59,206 bases of DNA from DROE01 sp964569865 (lineage in GTDB: Bacteria > Pseudomonadota > Alphaproteobacteria > Rhizobiales > Devosiaceae). The position numbers were made by a program, and so were the translations under genes. Positions 32,622 to 41,303 of this stretch are shown here, piece after piece (position 1 is the first letter of the stretch; each line of letters opens with the position of its first letter). The notes under the pieces were generated by a model. That model was not told the origin of the DNA. It worked only from the letters and a program-made list of their open reading frames with translations, and made no database searches. The stretch is taken from assembly GCA_964569865.1 (NCBI GenBank), contig CAZMVQ010000005.1, positions 1 to 59,206 of the forward strand. Reading direction: 5' to 3'.

Positions 32622-35600
32622 CTAAATCAGAGTTATATTACCGTTTTCAAACAGGGTTTGACAATCTGTAGCATCCTTTAAGAGGTTAAGCGGCGATAGA
32701 GGAGAAGGGGCTGATCCTGGTCCGGCAAAGCGGGGGTCGTCACATTCCCCATCATTGGCCCAGACGCTTGTATCATCGCCAAAATTCAATTCTCCCTCGG
32801 TAGAAGTGGAGGGTAGAGTTGTAGTTTCAACTGCGGGTTGGTCAGTTTCTAATTGTCCACTACCCTGTACCAGTCGAATTTGACCCTGCTGAAAAAGTGC
32901 TGAGCAATCCGTGGCATCGCGGCCCAGATCGTCGTCAAGTAAAGTGCTCGCTACGCCCGGCCCGGCAAAGCGAGGGTCATCGCACTCGCCATCATTGGCC
33001 CAGCTGCTGGAATCATCGCCAAAGTCGATTGCCGAAGTCGAAGGAGCAGGCGATGAAGATCCAGCCTTTGGTTTTCCGGTTGCTACAATTTCGGTGCCGA
33101 ATTCTATCTGGCCAATTTCAAAAAGCATGCGACAATCCACGGCGTCGTGGCCCAGATCATCGTCTAAAAGGATTTCAGCTGAACCCAGCCCAAAAAAGCG
33201 GGGGTCATCACATTCCCCATCATTGGCCCACTCTGAGGAATTGTCGCCATAGGCAATGGCGGCCAGTGTTGTATCAACGGGAAGCAAATAGAGTTGACCG
33301 GTGCGATATAGGGAGCTGCAATCGGCAGCGTCCTTGAACAAATTTTCTTCAGTGGAGCTGCCCGCTGCACCCGGCCCTGCAAATCTAAGATCATCACACT
33401 CGTTATCATTGGCCCATTCGGAGGTGTTTTCTCCAAAATCTAACTGCCCATCCGCCACGAAAAATACCTTGCCACGCTCAAATGCTGTGCGACAGTCGGT
33501 GGCGTCTTTGAACATGTCTTCATCCAAAAGTACGTCGGCCATAGCTTTGCCGCCAAATCGTGGATCATCACATTCATCATCATTGGCCCATTCAGAGCTG
33601 TCATCGCCAAAGCTGACAACCAAATCGCCGACAAAAGAAATTTCAGCGCTTGCAAATAGGGCGCGGCAATCAGTGGCATCGCGTCCAATATCTTCAGTTA
33701 GCAAAACCGGATCGGTTCCCGGCCCGCCAAATCTTTGGTCGTCACAAATACCATTATTGGCATAGTCAGAGCTGTCATCACCAAAATCGAAACTATTGGC
33801 ATGAACAGCTTTTATGGAGGATATGGATTTAAGCGAAGAACTTTCGGCTAACTCCAACTGCCCGGCTTCAAAAAGGGTGCGGCAATCGGTGGCATCGCGT
33901 TCACGATCTGCAACATCCATATTGTCGGCGGCACCCGGCCCGGCAAAGCGGGGATCGTCACATTCCCCGTCATTGGCCCAGCGCGAACTATCGTTGCCCC
34001 AGACAATTCCCGAGGAACCGGCACTGTCAGAGGGATTGTTTTCTACATTTCCCTGGTCGGGGGCGGCATCATATTGCACAGAAGCCGGATCAATTATGCC
34101 CAAAACTCCACCAACATAATCAATTTGTCCTGATTGCACCAACATCTGACAATCGGAAGCGTCACGGCCAAAATTCCTGGGATCCAGTTTGATTGCAGAG
34201 CCCGGTCCGGCAAATCGTGGATCGTCACACTCCCCGTCATTGGCCCACTCGGAACTGTCATCACCATAATCCACGTTGGCGCCGGTTATGATTTCAACCT
34301 TGCCTTCATCAACCAGATTTTTACAGTCGGTGGCATCACGGCCCAGATCTGTTGCGTCTAACTGAGAGGCCATACCAATGCCCATAAAGCGTGGATCGTC
34401 GCATTCTCCGTCATTGGCCCAGCGGCTGGTATTATTGCCAAAATAGGTATCCTGTTGCGCGGGCGTTGAATCGGTAGAGGCAATCAAATAGATTTCACCG
34501 CTTTCAAATAGTTGGCGACAATCGGTTGCATCACGGCCCAGATCTTCGTCAAGCAGAACTGATGCAACTCCGGGTCCGGCAAAGCGGGGGTCATCACACT
34601 CCCCGTCATTGGCATATTGATTACTGTCATCCCCAAAATCTATGGAAGCGGAATTCAAGCCAGTTGAAACGGTTTGGTCCTGGGGCTGGTAATCGGCCGC
34701 CAGATAGATTTGTCCACTCTGATAAAGGGTAAGACAATCAGTGGCATCGCGAGCCAGATCCTCGTCAAGCAATAATGAAGCTGTACCCTCGCCGGCAAAG
34801 CGTGGATCATCACATTCCCCATCATTGGCCCATTCGGAGCTGTCATCACCAAAATCGACGGAAGCAACGGCGGTGGTTTCGGTGCTTTTTACCAGGGAAA
34901 TGGATCCGGCCTGATAAAGGGTAACACAATCGGTGGCGTCATGCTCCAGATCATCATCAACAAGTTCTGTTGCCATGCCGGTGCCTGCAAAGCGGGGATC
35001 ATCACATTCTTCATCATTGGCCCACTGGCTGGTATTATCACCAAATAATATGCCATCGAAATCTATGATTTCCATGTTCGGGTCATCGCCCAAATATTGA
35101 ACTTGTCCAGCCAGAAACAGGGATTTGCAATCGTTGGCGTCACGGCCAATATCTTCATCCAGTAATAATTCATCGGTGCCCGATCCGCCAAAGCGCGGGT
35201 CGTCACAAATGTCATTATCTGCCCAGTCGCTGGTATTGGAGCCGAAATTAATATCGTCCACAATATCGGCCGGATCAGGCTTTAGAATTATATCACCAGC
35301 CAGAAAAAGCGTGGAACAATCCTGAGCATCGCGCCCCGTATCACCTTCCACCATATCAACTGCGGTGCCTATGCCAATAAATCGCGTGTCATCACATTCA
35401 CCATCATTGGCCCATGCGGAGGTATTGCTGCCAAAATCAATGCCTTCAACAATCAGGCTTTGTTGCTGGTCTTTTATACCTTTTATCTGGGCCGTCGCCG
35501 GACCTATAAAAAATGCAAGAGAGGCAATCAAACCAGCAATTACAGGGGCAGTAATTCGAGCGGCGGTAAATCTAGCGGGTATTGAAGTTTTCCCGCGCCT

Positions 35601-35627
35601 AAATCTATTGAACAAGCTCACAGACAT
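32622..35627 (-). CDS. exported 14-repeat protein of a two-cysteine Asp-rich domain, unknown function
   Basis: A 1001-residue exported protein. A signal peptide (ITAPVIAGLIASLAFFIGPATAQ) is followed by 14 tandem copies of a domain of about 45-50 residues with consensus FGDDSSEWANDGECDDPRF, then a Leu/Asp stretch, then RDATDC..LF..GxI. Each copy has exactly two cysteines, one in ECDD and one in TDC, 28 in total and none elsewhere, so each domain probably has one disulfide. Asp density suggests metal, perhaps calcium, binding; this is inference. Linkers vary from about 5 to 35 residues (Ser/Thr/Pro-rich). The ATG at 35627 follows GGAGG; an in-frame start 13 codons earlier is less likely. The same domain occurs, by memory, in unassigned alphaproteobacterial proteins. 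No enzyme or anchor domain is seen. A two-copy paralogue lies at 36939-37373. Confidence 0.88.
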   Translation of the reverse strand: MSVSLFNRFRRGKTSIPARFTAARITAPVIAGLIASLAFFIGPATAQIKGIKDQQQSLIVEGIDFGSNTSAWANDGECDDTRFIGIGTAVDMVEGDTGRDAQDCSTLFLAGDIILKPDPADIVDDINFGSNTSDWADNDICDDPRFGGSGTDELLLDEDIGRDANDCKSLFLAGQVQYLGDDPNMEIIDFDGILFGDNTSQWANDEECDDPRFAGTGMATELVDDDLEHDATDCVTLYQAGSISLVKSTETTAVASVDFGDDSSEWANDGECDDPRFAGEGTASLLLDEDLARDATDCLTLYQSGQIYLAADYQPQDQTVSTGLNSASIDFGDDSNQYANDGECDDPRFAGPGVASVLLDEDLGRDATDCRQLFESGEIYLIASTDSTPAQQDTYFGNNTSRWANDGECDDPRFMGIGMASQLDATDLGRDATDCKNLVDEGKVEIITGANVDYGDDSSEWANDGECDDPRFAGPGSAIKLDPRNFGRDASDCQMLVQSGQIDYVGGVLGIIDPASVQYDAAPDQGNVENNPSDSAGSSGIVWGNDSSRWANDGECDDPRFAGPGAADNMDVADRERDATDCRTLFEAGQLELAESSSLKSISSIKAVHANSFDFGDDSSDYANNGICDDQRFGGPGTDPVLLTEDIGRDATDCRALFASAEISFVGDLVVSFGDDSSEWANDDECDDPRFGGKAMADVLLDEDMFKDATDCRTAFERGKVFFVADGQLDFGENTSEWANDNECDDLRFAGPGAAGSSTEENLFKDAADCSSLYRTGQLYLLPVDTTLAAIAYGDNSSEWANDGECDDPRFFGLGSAEILLDDDLGHDAVDCRMLFEIGQIEFGTEIVATGKPKAGSSSPAPSTSAIDFGDDSSSWANDGECDDPRFAGPGVASTLLDDDLGRDATDCSALFQQGQIRLVQGSGQLETDQPAVETTTLPSTSTEGELNFGDDTSVWANDGECDDPRFAGPGSAPSPLSPLNLLKDATDCQTLFENGNITLI

Positions 35628-35817
35628 TTCCTCCGGGTTGACTTTGTTTTTTAGTAGCCTGGCCAATTGCCACTGGTTTTTGTCAAATTGTTGTCGTGTA
35701 TGTATTTATCGAAATTACAATGTCAAAAAAAAATATAGATGACAATGGCAACAGTTCATTTGAAGTTATGCAACACGGTAATATCAATGGCTTTTGATGC
35801 AAGTGAATAATGAATTG

Positions 35818-36783
35818 TTAATGCCGTGTTGATGCTGATTTGCCTGTTTTGTTTGCGGCTGCCTCTATGCGAGTGAATGCAAAAATTCCAATCAGGACCA
35901 TGGCAGCTCCCATTGCGTGCCAGATGCTAAAAACCTCTCCAAGAATGCCCACTGCCAAAGCAATGGTGACAAGGGGGGAAATATTGCCAATAACCGCAGT
36001 GGCCTGCGCCCCGATCATGCCGATGGCAGTGGCAATCAGGTAGGCGGGTAAAACCGTTGAAACAGTGCCCATGGCCAGCATCAGCCACATGGCGTATTGA
36101 GAAACCATCAGTTCGCTTACGGGGTTGGTGAGGGCAAACTGGATCATAACAACTATTCCGGCCGCGCTCATGGCAATTGAGGTAAACAGTCTTGCCCCCA
36201 TCTCATCAATCAGCGGTTTGGCAAGAATTTGATAGATCGCATAGGCAATGGCCGCGCCAAGCACCAGCAGTGACCCGATGATTACCCCCGACCCGTCAAT
36301 GCCCAGATCGCGCCAAAAAATCAGACCAAGTCCAAAATAACTCAACAGCAGCGAGGCGATAAGTTTTACGCTTAAGGGACGTCGATAAATGGCAGCACTT
36401 ATTAGCACCACGAAAATTGGCGAAGTCATCAAAATCAGCCGGTCGAGCTGGGCGGTGATATATTCAAGCCCTGCGAAATCCAGATACGAGGCCAGATAAT
36501 AACCGATGGTTCCCACCCCGATGGTTTTGAGAATTGAAGCTCGCGGCACATGAAAATCAGGGTTTTTAAGTTTTCTGCTGCGATAACCAAGCCAGCCGAT
36601 CAGTGCAAAAACCGGAACCGCAATAATCATGCGCCATGTAAGCGTGGTTAATGCGCCAACCCCCTCCATCAGGGCAAGTTTGATTACTATGCCTTTGGTG
36701 GCGAAAAACGAAGCACCAAGAGCGCCAACAAAATATCCCGCAAGGGGATGAATAGTGGCTGATTTTATCAGCGATTTTAACAT
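35818..36783 (-). CDS. EamA-type DMT superfamily permease
   Basis: A membrane permease of 321 residues with ten hydrophobic segments in two EamA repeats (LGASFFATKGIVIKLALM; LVLGAAIAYAIYQILAKPLI). The substrate is unknown. I chose the ATG at 36783; an in-frame TTG four codons earlier exists. It sits between the two repeat-domain protein genes on the same strand. Upstream are a U-run hairpin and a competing inverted repeat that may regulate it. Confidence 0.88.
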   Translation of the reverse strand: MLKSLIKSATIHPLAGYFVGALGASFFATKGIVIKLALMEGVGALTTLTWRMIIAVPVFALIGWLGYRSRKLKNPDFHVPRASILKTIGVGTIGYYLASYLDFAGLEYITAQLDRLILMTSPIFVVLISAAIYRRPLSVKLIASLLLSYFGLGLIFWRDLGIDGSGVIIGSLLVLGAAIAYAIYQILAKPLIDEMGARLFTSIAMSAAGIVVMIQFALTNPVSELMVSQYAMWLMLAMGTVSTVLPAYLIATAIGMIGAQATAVIGNISPLVTIALAVGILGEVFSIWHAMGAAMVLIGIFAFTRIEAAANKTGKSASTRH

Positions 36784-36837
36784 GATTTGTGGCAATTCAG
36801 CTGGCTTATAAAAGATCAGGCAAGCATATTTGCTTTT

Positions 36838-36874
36838 AAAAAAAAGCCTGTGGGCATTGGCGTTGTAGTCAGGC
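36838..36874 (-). terminator. terminator-like stem between the two-repeat gene and the EamA gene
   Basis: On the minus strand GCCTG (36874-36870) can pair with CAGGC (36850-36846), followed by a run of about eight T. A longer perfect inverted repeat, TTGGCGTTGTA (minus strand, 36902-36892) with TACAACGCCAA (36867-36857), overlaps it so that both cannot form at once. The short stem and 19-base loop make termination efficiency uncertain. Confidence 0.5.
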
Positions 36875-36938
36875 CGAATTAACTTAACAATTACAACGCC
36901 AAAGCCGCTATAATGGCCAAGGCTATGCCCTTAGATCT

Positions 36939-37373
36939 CTATCGCAGATATATAGATCCCGCCTGATAAAGCGAGCGACAATCAGAAGCGTCACGATGTC
37001 TGTCCTCGTCCAGCAGCACATCAGCCATTCCTCTTCCGCCAAAACGTGGATCGTCACATTCCCCGTCATAGGCCCACTCTGACGAATTGTTGCCAAAATC
37101 AATTCCGCCTTTAGAATTGCCGCCAAGCTGATAAATCATCCCTTTGTTAAGAAGGTTACGGCAGTCTTGAGCATCGCGGCCAATATCTTCATCTAGAAGC
37201 ACATCAGCCATTCCTCTTCCACCAAAGCGTGGATCGTCACATTCCCCGTCATAGGCCCATTCTGATGAATTGTTGCCAAAATTGATATCAGAGGCGAAAG
37301 AATAGGGGGTAGCGAAAGAAATAATTGCCAGAATCAGCAAAGCGGCGCGAACCGGATTTTTCCACATATACAT
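36939..37373 (-). CDS. small exported protein with two copies of the Asp-rich two-cysteine domain
   Basis: A 144-residue paralogue of the 14-repeat protein. A signal peptide (VRAALLILAIISFATPYSFA, cleavage before SDINFG) is followed by two copies of the domain, each with FGNNSSEWAYDGECDDPRF, GGRGMADVLLDED and RDA(Q/S)DCR. The copies are almost identical, also in DNA over about 80 bases (period 183 bp), so the duplication is recent. The conserved Asn-Asp of the large protein is Tyr-Asp here (WAYDGECDD). I chose the ATG at 37373; a second ATG two codons on (37367) is possible. Upstream in-frame sequence overlaps a promoter region and is not coding. Function unknown. Confidence 0.85.
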   Translation of the reverse strand: MYMWKNPVRAALLILAIISFATPYSFASDINFGNNSSEWAYDGECDDPRFGGRGMADVLLDEDIGRDAQDCRNLLNKGMIYQLGGNSKGGIDFGNNSSEWAYDGECDDPRFGGRGMADVLLDEDRHRDASDCRSLYQAGSIYLR

Positions 37374-37491
37374 AATATGTTGGTCTCCCAAACTGTTTTG
37401 CCCCACGCATTCTTCAAAAGATAACACATTGGTGTGGAGCCGGTCCAGTCGTATAAAACTCAGACAATCGCCCGGCTTAAGTCTGTGTAAT

Positions 37492-38421
37492 TTAAGCTCT
37501 TGGGTGAGCTTTTTGAAACTCTGCCAACAGATGCTCTGTGTCAACCTGAGTATAGATCTGGGTGCTTGAAAGTGAAGAGTGTCCCAAAAGTTCCTGAATG
37601 GTGCGCAAGTCGCCGCCATTGCCCAAAAGATGGGTGGCAAAAGAATGGCGCAAAGCATGGGGAGATGCCGATGGGGGCAGGCCGAGAGCCGAGCGCAATT
37701 GCACCATGCGCTGCTGAATAAGTCTTGGGGAAAGAGGGCCGCCGCGTACTCCGCGAAATATGGGGTCAGACGGTTTAAGATCAAAAGGACAGGCTTTGAG
37801 ATATTCTTCAATTGCGTTTTGAACCGAGGCAATTATGGGCACTATGCGGATTTTTGAGCCCTTGCCGCTAACCCTGATTGAAGCGCTATCAAGGTCGTTT
37901 GCTGAAATGGCAAGCGCCTCGGCAATGCGCAAACCTGCCCCATAACATAAGGCAAGCACCGCCATATCGCGGGCGGCAACCCAGGGGCGCTGTTCCAGAT
38001 TTTTGGTCATCGTGATGGTATCAAGCGCCTCGTTAGCGGTTAAGGGTTTGGGCAGGGAACGGGGGATTTTTGGTGAATTTATCAGATATAAAACCTGATT
38101 TGAAAGCAATCCAAGTCGCTCCAGATGAGAGAAGAAATTTTTCATGGCACTTAACTGACGAGCAAGCGAGCGGGTGCCAACACCATTATTGCGGCGCATG
38201 GCCATGAAAGCACGAACATCGCTTGTTTGGAGGTTCTCCAATGCATCAATGCTTACCACATCTCCTAGATGGGTAGCTAAAAACGAAGTGAACTGGGCCA
38301 GATCGCGCCGGTAAGAAACAAGGGTTTTGGGCGATAAACGCCGTTGACTGCCCAGAGTTTCAAGCCAGTCAATAATCCGGGTTTTGCAATTATCATCACA
38401 GGAAAAGTTAAAATCAGCCAT
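37492..38421 (-). CDS. xerC: tyrosine recombinase XerC
   Basis: The chromosome-dimer resolution recombinase, 309 residues. An N-terminal SAM-like core-binding domain (SPKTLVSYRRDLAQFTSFL) precedes the catalytic domain with the full set R-K-HxxR-H-Y: GAGLRIAEAL, SGKGSKIRIVP, HALRHSFATHLL, and LGHSSLSSTQIYTQV. I chose the ATG at 38421 (MADFNFSCDDNC); the upstream open frame overlaps the priA promoter side and has no domain. It is divergent from priA, a common Rhizobiales arrangement, and not part of an integrative element. Confidence 0.95.
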   Translation of the reverse strand: MADFNFSCDDNCKTRIIDWLETLGSQRRLSPKTLVSYRRDLAQFTSFLATHLGDVVSIDALENLQTSDVRAFMAMRRNNGVGTRSLARQLSAMKNFFSHLERLGLLSNQVLYLINSPKIPRSLPKPLTANEALDTITMTKNLEQRPWVAARDMAVLALCYGAGLRIAEALAISANDLDSASIRVSGKGSKIRIVPIIASVQNAIEEYLKACPFDLKPSDPIFRGVRGGPLSPRLIQQRMVQLRSALGLPPSASPHALRHSFATHLLGNGGDLRTIQELLGHSSLSSTQIYTQVDTEHLLAEFQKAHPRA

Positions 38422-38499
38422 GCTGAAAGTATAGAGCAAAAGTTTTAAGGAAAGTTTTTTGAATTGGTCGATCTGAGTTTTGAGCAGGTCAAGATGGTC

Positions 38500-38529
38500 T
38501 GCCAGAATCGCCCTTGCCAGAATCGCCCC
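38500..38529. repeat. 15-bp tandem duplication in the xerC-priA gap
   Basis: TGCCAGAATCGCCCT (38500-38514) and TGCCAGAATCGCCCC (38515-38529) are adjacent and differ at one base. It lies 20 bases before the priA start and so may affect its promoter or leader. Confidence 0.8.
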
Positions 38530-38548
38530 AATACCTAAGTTTAAAAAC

Positions 38549-40750
38549 ATGAATTATACGGCAATAAAATTTGTGCCCGGTGACATAGTAAGTGTGATGG
38601 TGGCGGTGGCGGTTGATCGGGCCTATTCCTACAAGGTGCCTTTGGGCATGGAGGTCAAGCGTGGCTCAATCGTTATGGTTGCTTTGGGACCAAGACCAAC
38701 TCTTGGAGTGGTCTGGGGAGCGCCTGAAGATCAGCAGGCCCATAATCGGCTCAAGGATATTGAGCATTGTTTTGATGTTAATCCCCTAAGCGAAGAATTG
38801 ATGAAACTGGTCGATTGGGTGGCGCGCTATACATTGGCCAAGCCGGGCATGGTGCTGCGAGGGGTATTGCGCTCAAAAGAGGCGCTTGATCCACCCAAAC
38901 CAATTATTGGCTATACCTATAGCGGCATTACCCCCGAGAGAATGAGCAATGCCCGCTCACGAGTGCTGGAGATTTTTACCCGCGATGAAGGGGCCGCCAA
39001 TATCGCATGGCCAAAATCAGCTTTAATCGGGGAAAGCTCGGTTTCGGCCTCGGTAATTGAGGGACTGGTTAAAGTTGGCTCGTTGAGCAAAGTTGAATTG
39101 CCACCTGCAAGGGCATATGAGGCTCCTGATGTTGATTTCTCCAGTTCAGACCTCAACCCCCATCAAAAAAAGGCACTTGCAGAAATCAGGGCGGCTAATA
39201 AAGAGGGGAAAAATACCGTACTTTTGGACGGGGTAACTGGCTCTGGCAAAACCCGGATATTTTTTGAAGCCGTTGCTGATGTTTTGGATCAAAACAAACA
39301 GATATTGATCCTGTTGCCTGAAATCGCCTTAACCCAGTCTTTTGTCGACAGGTTCGCCGAGCGCTTTGGCACCAAGCCGGCCCAATGGCATTCCGATGTT
39401 ACGCCGGCCCAGCGGGCAAAAGTTTGGCGCGGGGTGTTAAATGGTGATGTCAGGGCCGTGCTTGGCGCGCGCTCAGCGCTGTTTTTGCCCTTTAGTGAGC
39501 TTGGCCTGATAGTGCTGGATGAAGAGCATGACGGGGCATTCAAGCAATCAGACGGGGTGAATTATCATGCCCGAGACATGGCCGTGGTCAGGGCATCTTT
39601 GGCCGGGGCCAAGGTTATTCTTTCTTCAGCCACCCCGTCGGTGGAAAGTCGCAACAATGCCAATGAGGGGCGCTATGGCCATGTGTTGATAAAACAGCGC
39701 CATAAGGATGCCAAACTACCCGATATTAAAACCATAGACATGCGTAGCGAGGGGCCGGAAAAAGGCTCATGGATTGCTCCGGAACTGGCGCGGGAGATTT
39801 TTGCCACCATCGATAAGGGCGAGCAGGTTTTGCTGTTTCTCAACCGGCGCGGATATGCACCGCTAACCGTGTGTCGCTCGTGCGGGCATCAATATCAATG
39901 CGCTGATTGCTCGGCATGGCTGGTGGAGCACAGATTTTTGGGCAAGCTGGCCTGTCATTATTGCGGGCATGAGATTGCCACACCATCAGCCTGCGCCAAT
40001 TGCCATGTTGAGGGGTCATTAACGGCAGTTGGACCGGGCATTGAAAGGGTTGCAGAAGAGGCAGCCACTAGATTTCCCGAGGCGCGGCAGGTGATACTTT
40101 CTTCGGACATGGGCAGCAGTGCCCAGATCAGGCAGCGGTTTGGTGAAATTTCCAACGGGGATTATGATCTGATCATCGGCACGCAATTGGTAGCCAAGGG
40201 GCACCATTTTGAAAAACTCACTCTGGTCGGGGTGCTAGATGCCGACCTTGGTTTGGCCCATGGGGACCCGCGAGCGGCAGAAAAAACCTTTCAGCTTTTA
40301 ACTCAGGTAACCGGGAGGGCCGGAAGAGCGGCAAAATCAGGACGGGCATATTTACAGACCTATAATCCCGAGCATGCGGTGATAAAAACCATGATTAATG
40401 GCGATCGCGAGGGGTTTTATGCCCATGAGCTGGAGGTGCGAAAATCCAGCTCCCTGCCTCCCTTTGGGCGTTTGGCGGCGTTGATTATTTCAGCCAGTGA
40501 GCATAGCGAGGCAAAAGCCTATGCACGGCATCTGTTAAGTGCAGCGCCACAAGCAGAAGGGGTGCGGCTTTTTGGACCGGCCGATGCGCCGGTATTATTG
40601 GTACGGGGACGCTATCGGGTTAGAATTCTGGCCCAGAGCGCAAAGCAGTTCGATCTTTCAGGATATGTAAGGTTTTGGCTTGAAGGAGCCAACAAGGCAA
40701 AGGGCAACCTTAGAGTGCAGGTGGATATTGATCCAGTGAGTTTTTATTAG
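38549..40750 (+). CDS. priA: primosomal replication protein N' (PriA helicase)
   Basis: The replication-restart helicase, 733 residues. It has the N-terminal DNA-binding domain, then a helicase core with Walker A in LLDGVTGSGKTRIFFEA and DEEHD in VLDEEHDGAFKQSD. The zinc-binding cysteines are in CRSCGHQYQCADCSAW and CHYCGHEIATPSACANC, followed by the C-terminal helicase motifs (QLVAKGHHFEKLTLVGVLDADLGL; QVTGRAGRAAKSGRAYLQTY). The ATG at 38549 gives the canonical start; upstream in-frame codons are part of the tandem duplication. Confidence 0.96.
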   Translation: MNYTAIKFVPGDIVSVMVAVAVDRAYSYKVPLGMEVKRGSIVMVALGPRPTLGVVWGAPEDQQAHNRLKDIEHCFDVNPLSEELMKLVDWVARYTLAKPGMVLRGVLRSKEALDPPKPIIGYTYSGITPERMSNARSRVLEIFTRDEGAANIAWPKSALIGESSVSASVIEGLVKVGSLSKVELPPARAYEAPDVDFSSSDLNPHQKKALAEIRAANKEGKNTVLLDGVTGSGKTRIFFEAVADVLDQNKQILILLPEIALTQSFVDRFAERFGTKPAQWHSDVTPAQRAKVWRGVLNGDVRAVLGARSALFLPFSELGLIVLDEEHDGAFKQSDGVNYHARDMAVVRASLAGAKVILSSATPSVESRNNANEGRYGHVLIKQRHKDAKLPDIKTIDMRSEGPEKGSWIAPELAREIFATIDKGEQVLLFLNRRGYAPLTVCRSCGHQYQCADCSAWLVEHRFLGKLACHYCGHEIATPSACANCHVEGSLTAVGPGIERVAEEAATRFPEARQVILSSDMGSSAQIRQRFGEISNGDYDLIIGTQLVAKGHHFEKLTLVGVLDADLGLAHGDPRAAEKTFQLLTQVTGRAGRAAKSGRAYLQTYNPEHAVIKTMINGDREGFYAHELEVRKSSSLPPFGRLAALIISASEHSEAKAYARHLLSAAPQAEGVRLFGPADAPVLLVRGRYRVRILAQSAKQFDLSGYVRFWLEGANKAKGNLRVQVDIDPVSFY

Positions 40751-40755
40751 AGCCT

Positions 40756-40797
40756 AGGCAAGAGAGCTTAGGCAAGAGAGCTTAGGCAAGAGAGCTT
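40756..40797. repeat. 14-bp tandem repeat, three perfect copies, after priA
   Basis: AGGCAAGAGAGCTT is repeated three times without change (40756-40769, 40770-40783, 40784-40797), starting five bases after the priA stop. The flanking GAGCCT and AGGCTCTTGGGCCT let parts fold into hairpins, so it may also act as a weak terminator. Perfect identity suggests recent or unstable slippage. Confidence 0.9.
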
Positions 40798-40862
40798 AGG
40801 CTCTTGGGCCTAAATCCAAAGGTCAATCAGCTCCCATTTTGCAGCCCTTTTTTTGTTCGAAA

Positions 40863-40888
40863 ACTTGGTTAATGGATATTAACCAAGT
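40863..40888. promoter_or_regulatory. 11-bp inverted repeat upstream of the unknown gene at 40941
   Basis: ACTTGGTTAAT (40863-40873) and ATTAACCAAGT (40878-40888) are perfect arms around GGAT. The core TTAA-N6-TTAA, and another TTAA-N6-TTAA just downstream, resemble the CtrA pattern but with a six-base rather than seven-base spacer. It could be an operator for the next gene or the priA terminator; no T-run follows. Confidence 0.45.
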
Positions 40889-40940
40889 GTTTATTAATTT
40901 ATGTTAATTTTCACCTGATGTCAGACGAAGGATTTCAGAT

Positions 40941-41303
40941 GTGCTTGCTTCAAAGTCACTTGCTCCTAACGAGGATACCTGCCCGATAAATGAAACTGAA
41001 CTGATTAGTCTTAGTTCAGAAGCGCCAAGCCATGCGGTGGCTGTGGTTTCCGGGTTGCCCGAAATGCAAAAGGCCAGAATTTGTAAATTTTGCTATGGCA
41101 AAACCCATTTGCATGAACTTGCTTTACATATCGCATCGACCTGCGACCAACAAACGCTGGTAACGGTGTTCGGAGAAGCCGGAAGGGTGATTTATAAACA
41201 GTCACGCGATACCAAATCCACGCTAAAAAGCCTCAACGCTTCCGATAACTCCATGCGGCCAAAACCGGTAATGCTGGCTGGTGATCTGAATAAATCACAG
41301 TAA
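40941..41303 (+). CDS. unknown protein with CxxC and His residues
   Basis: I do not recognise this 120-residue protein. The middle reads ARICKFCYGKTHLHELALHI followed by ASTCDQQT, which puts a CxxC, three His and a further Cys within about 25 residues, a possible zinc site. After it comes VTVFGEAGRVIYKQSRDTKSTLKSL. Both ends are polar and probably flexible; no signal peptide or membrane segment is present. The GTG at 40941 has AAGGA eight bases upstream and fits better than the ATG at 40918, which is in another frame with an early stop. It lies alone between priA and the atp operon, behind an 11-bp inverted repeat. Confidence 0.6.
   Translation: MLASKSLAPNEDTCPINETELISLSSEAPSHAVAVVSGLPEMQKARICKFCYGKTHLHELALHIASTCDQQTLVTVFGEAGRVIYKQSRDTKSTLKSLNASDNSMRPKPVMLAGDLNKSQ

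Noticed and set aside
33301..34361. Several plus-strand open frames across the 14-repeat gene
   Set aside because: They are shadows of the repeated minus-strand coding sequence; their own repeats follow the DNA period of the real gene.
32622..35627. CRISPR-like or minisatellite array
   Set aside because: The repetition is at protein level, with varied codons and linker lengths; it is a coding repeat.
37374..37832. N-terminal 153-residue extension of the two-repeat protein
   Set aside because: It runs through the 3' end of xerC and its flank; the signal peptide begins at the ATG at 37373.
37492..38421. Tyrosine recombinase as a mark of an integrative element
   Set aside because: Sequence and the xerC-priA neighbourhood identify the housekeeping XerC; no attachment sites or cargo are present.
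40869..40912. CtrA binding site
   Set aside because: Both TTAA pairs have six-base spacers; the consensus needs seven. Kept only as a weak remark.
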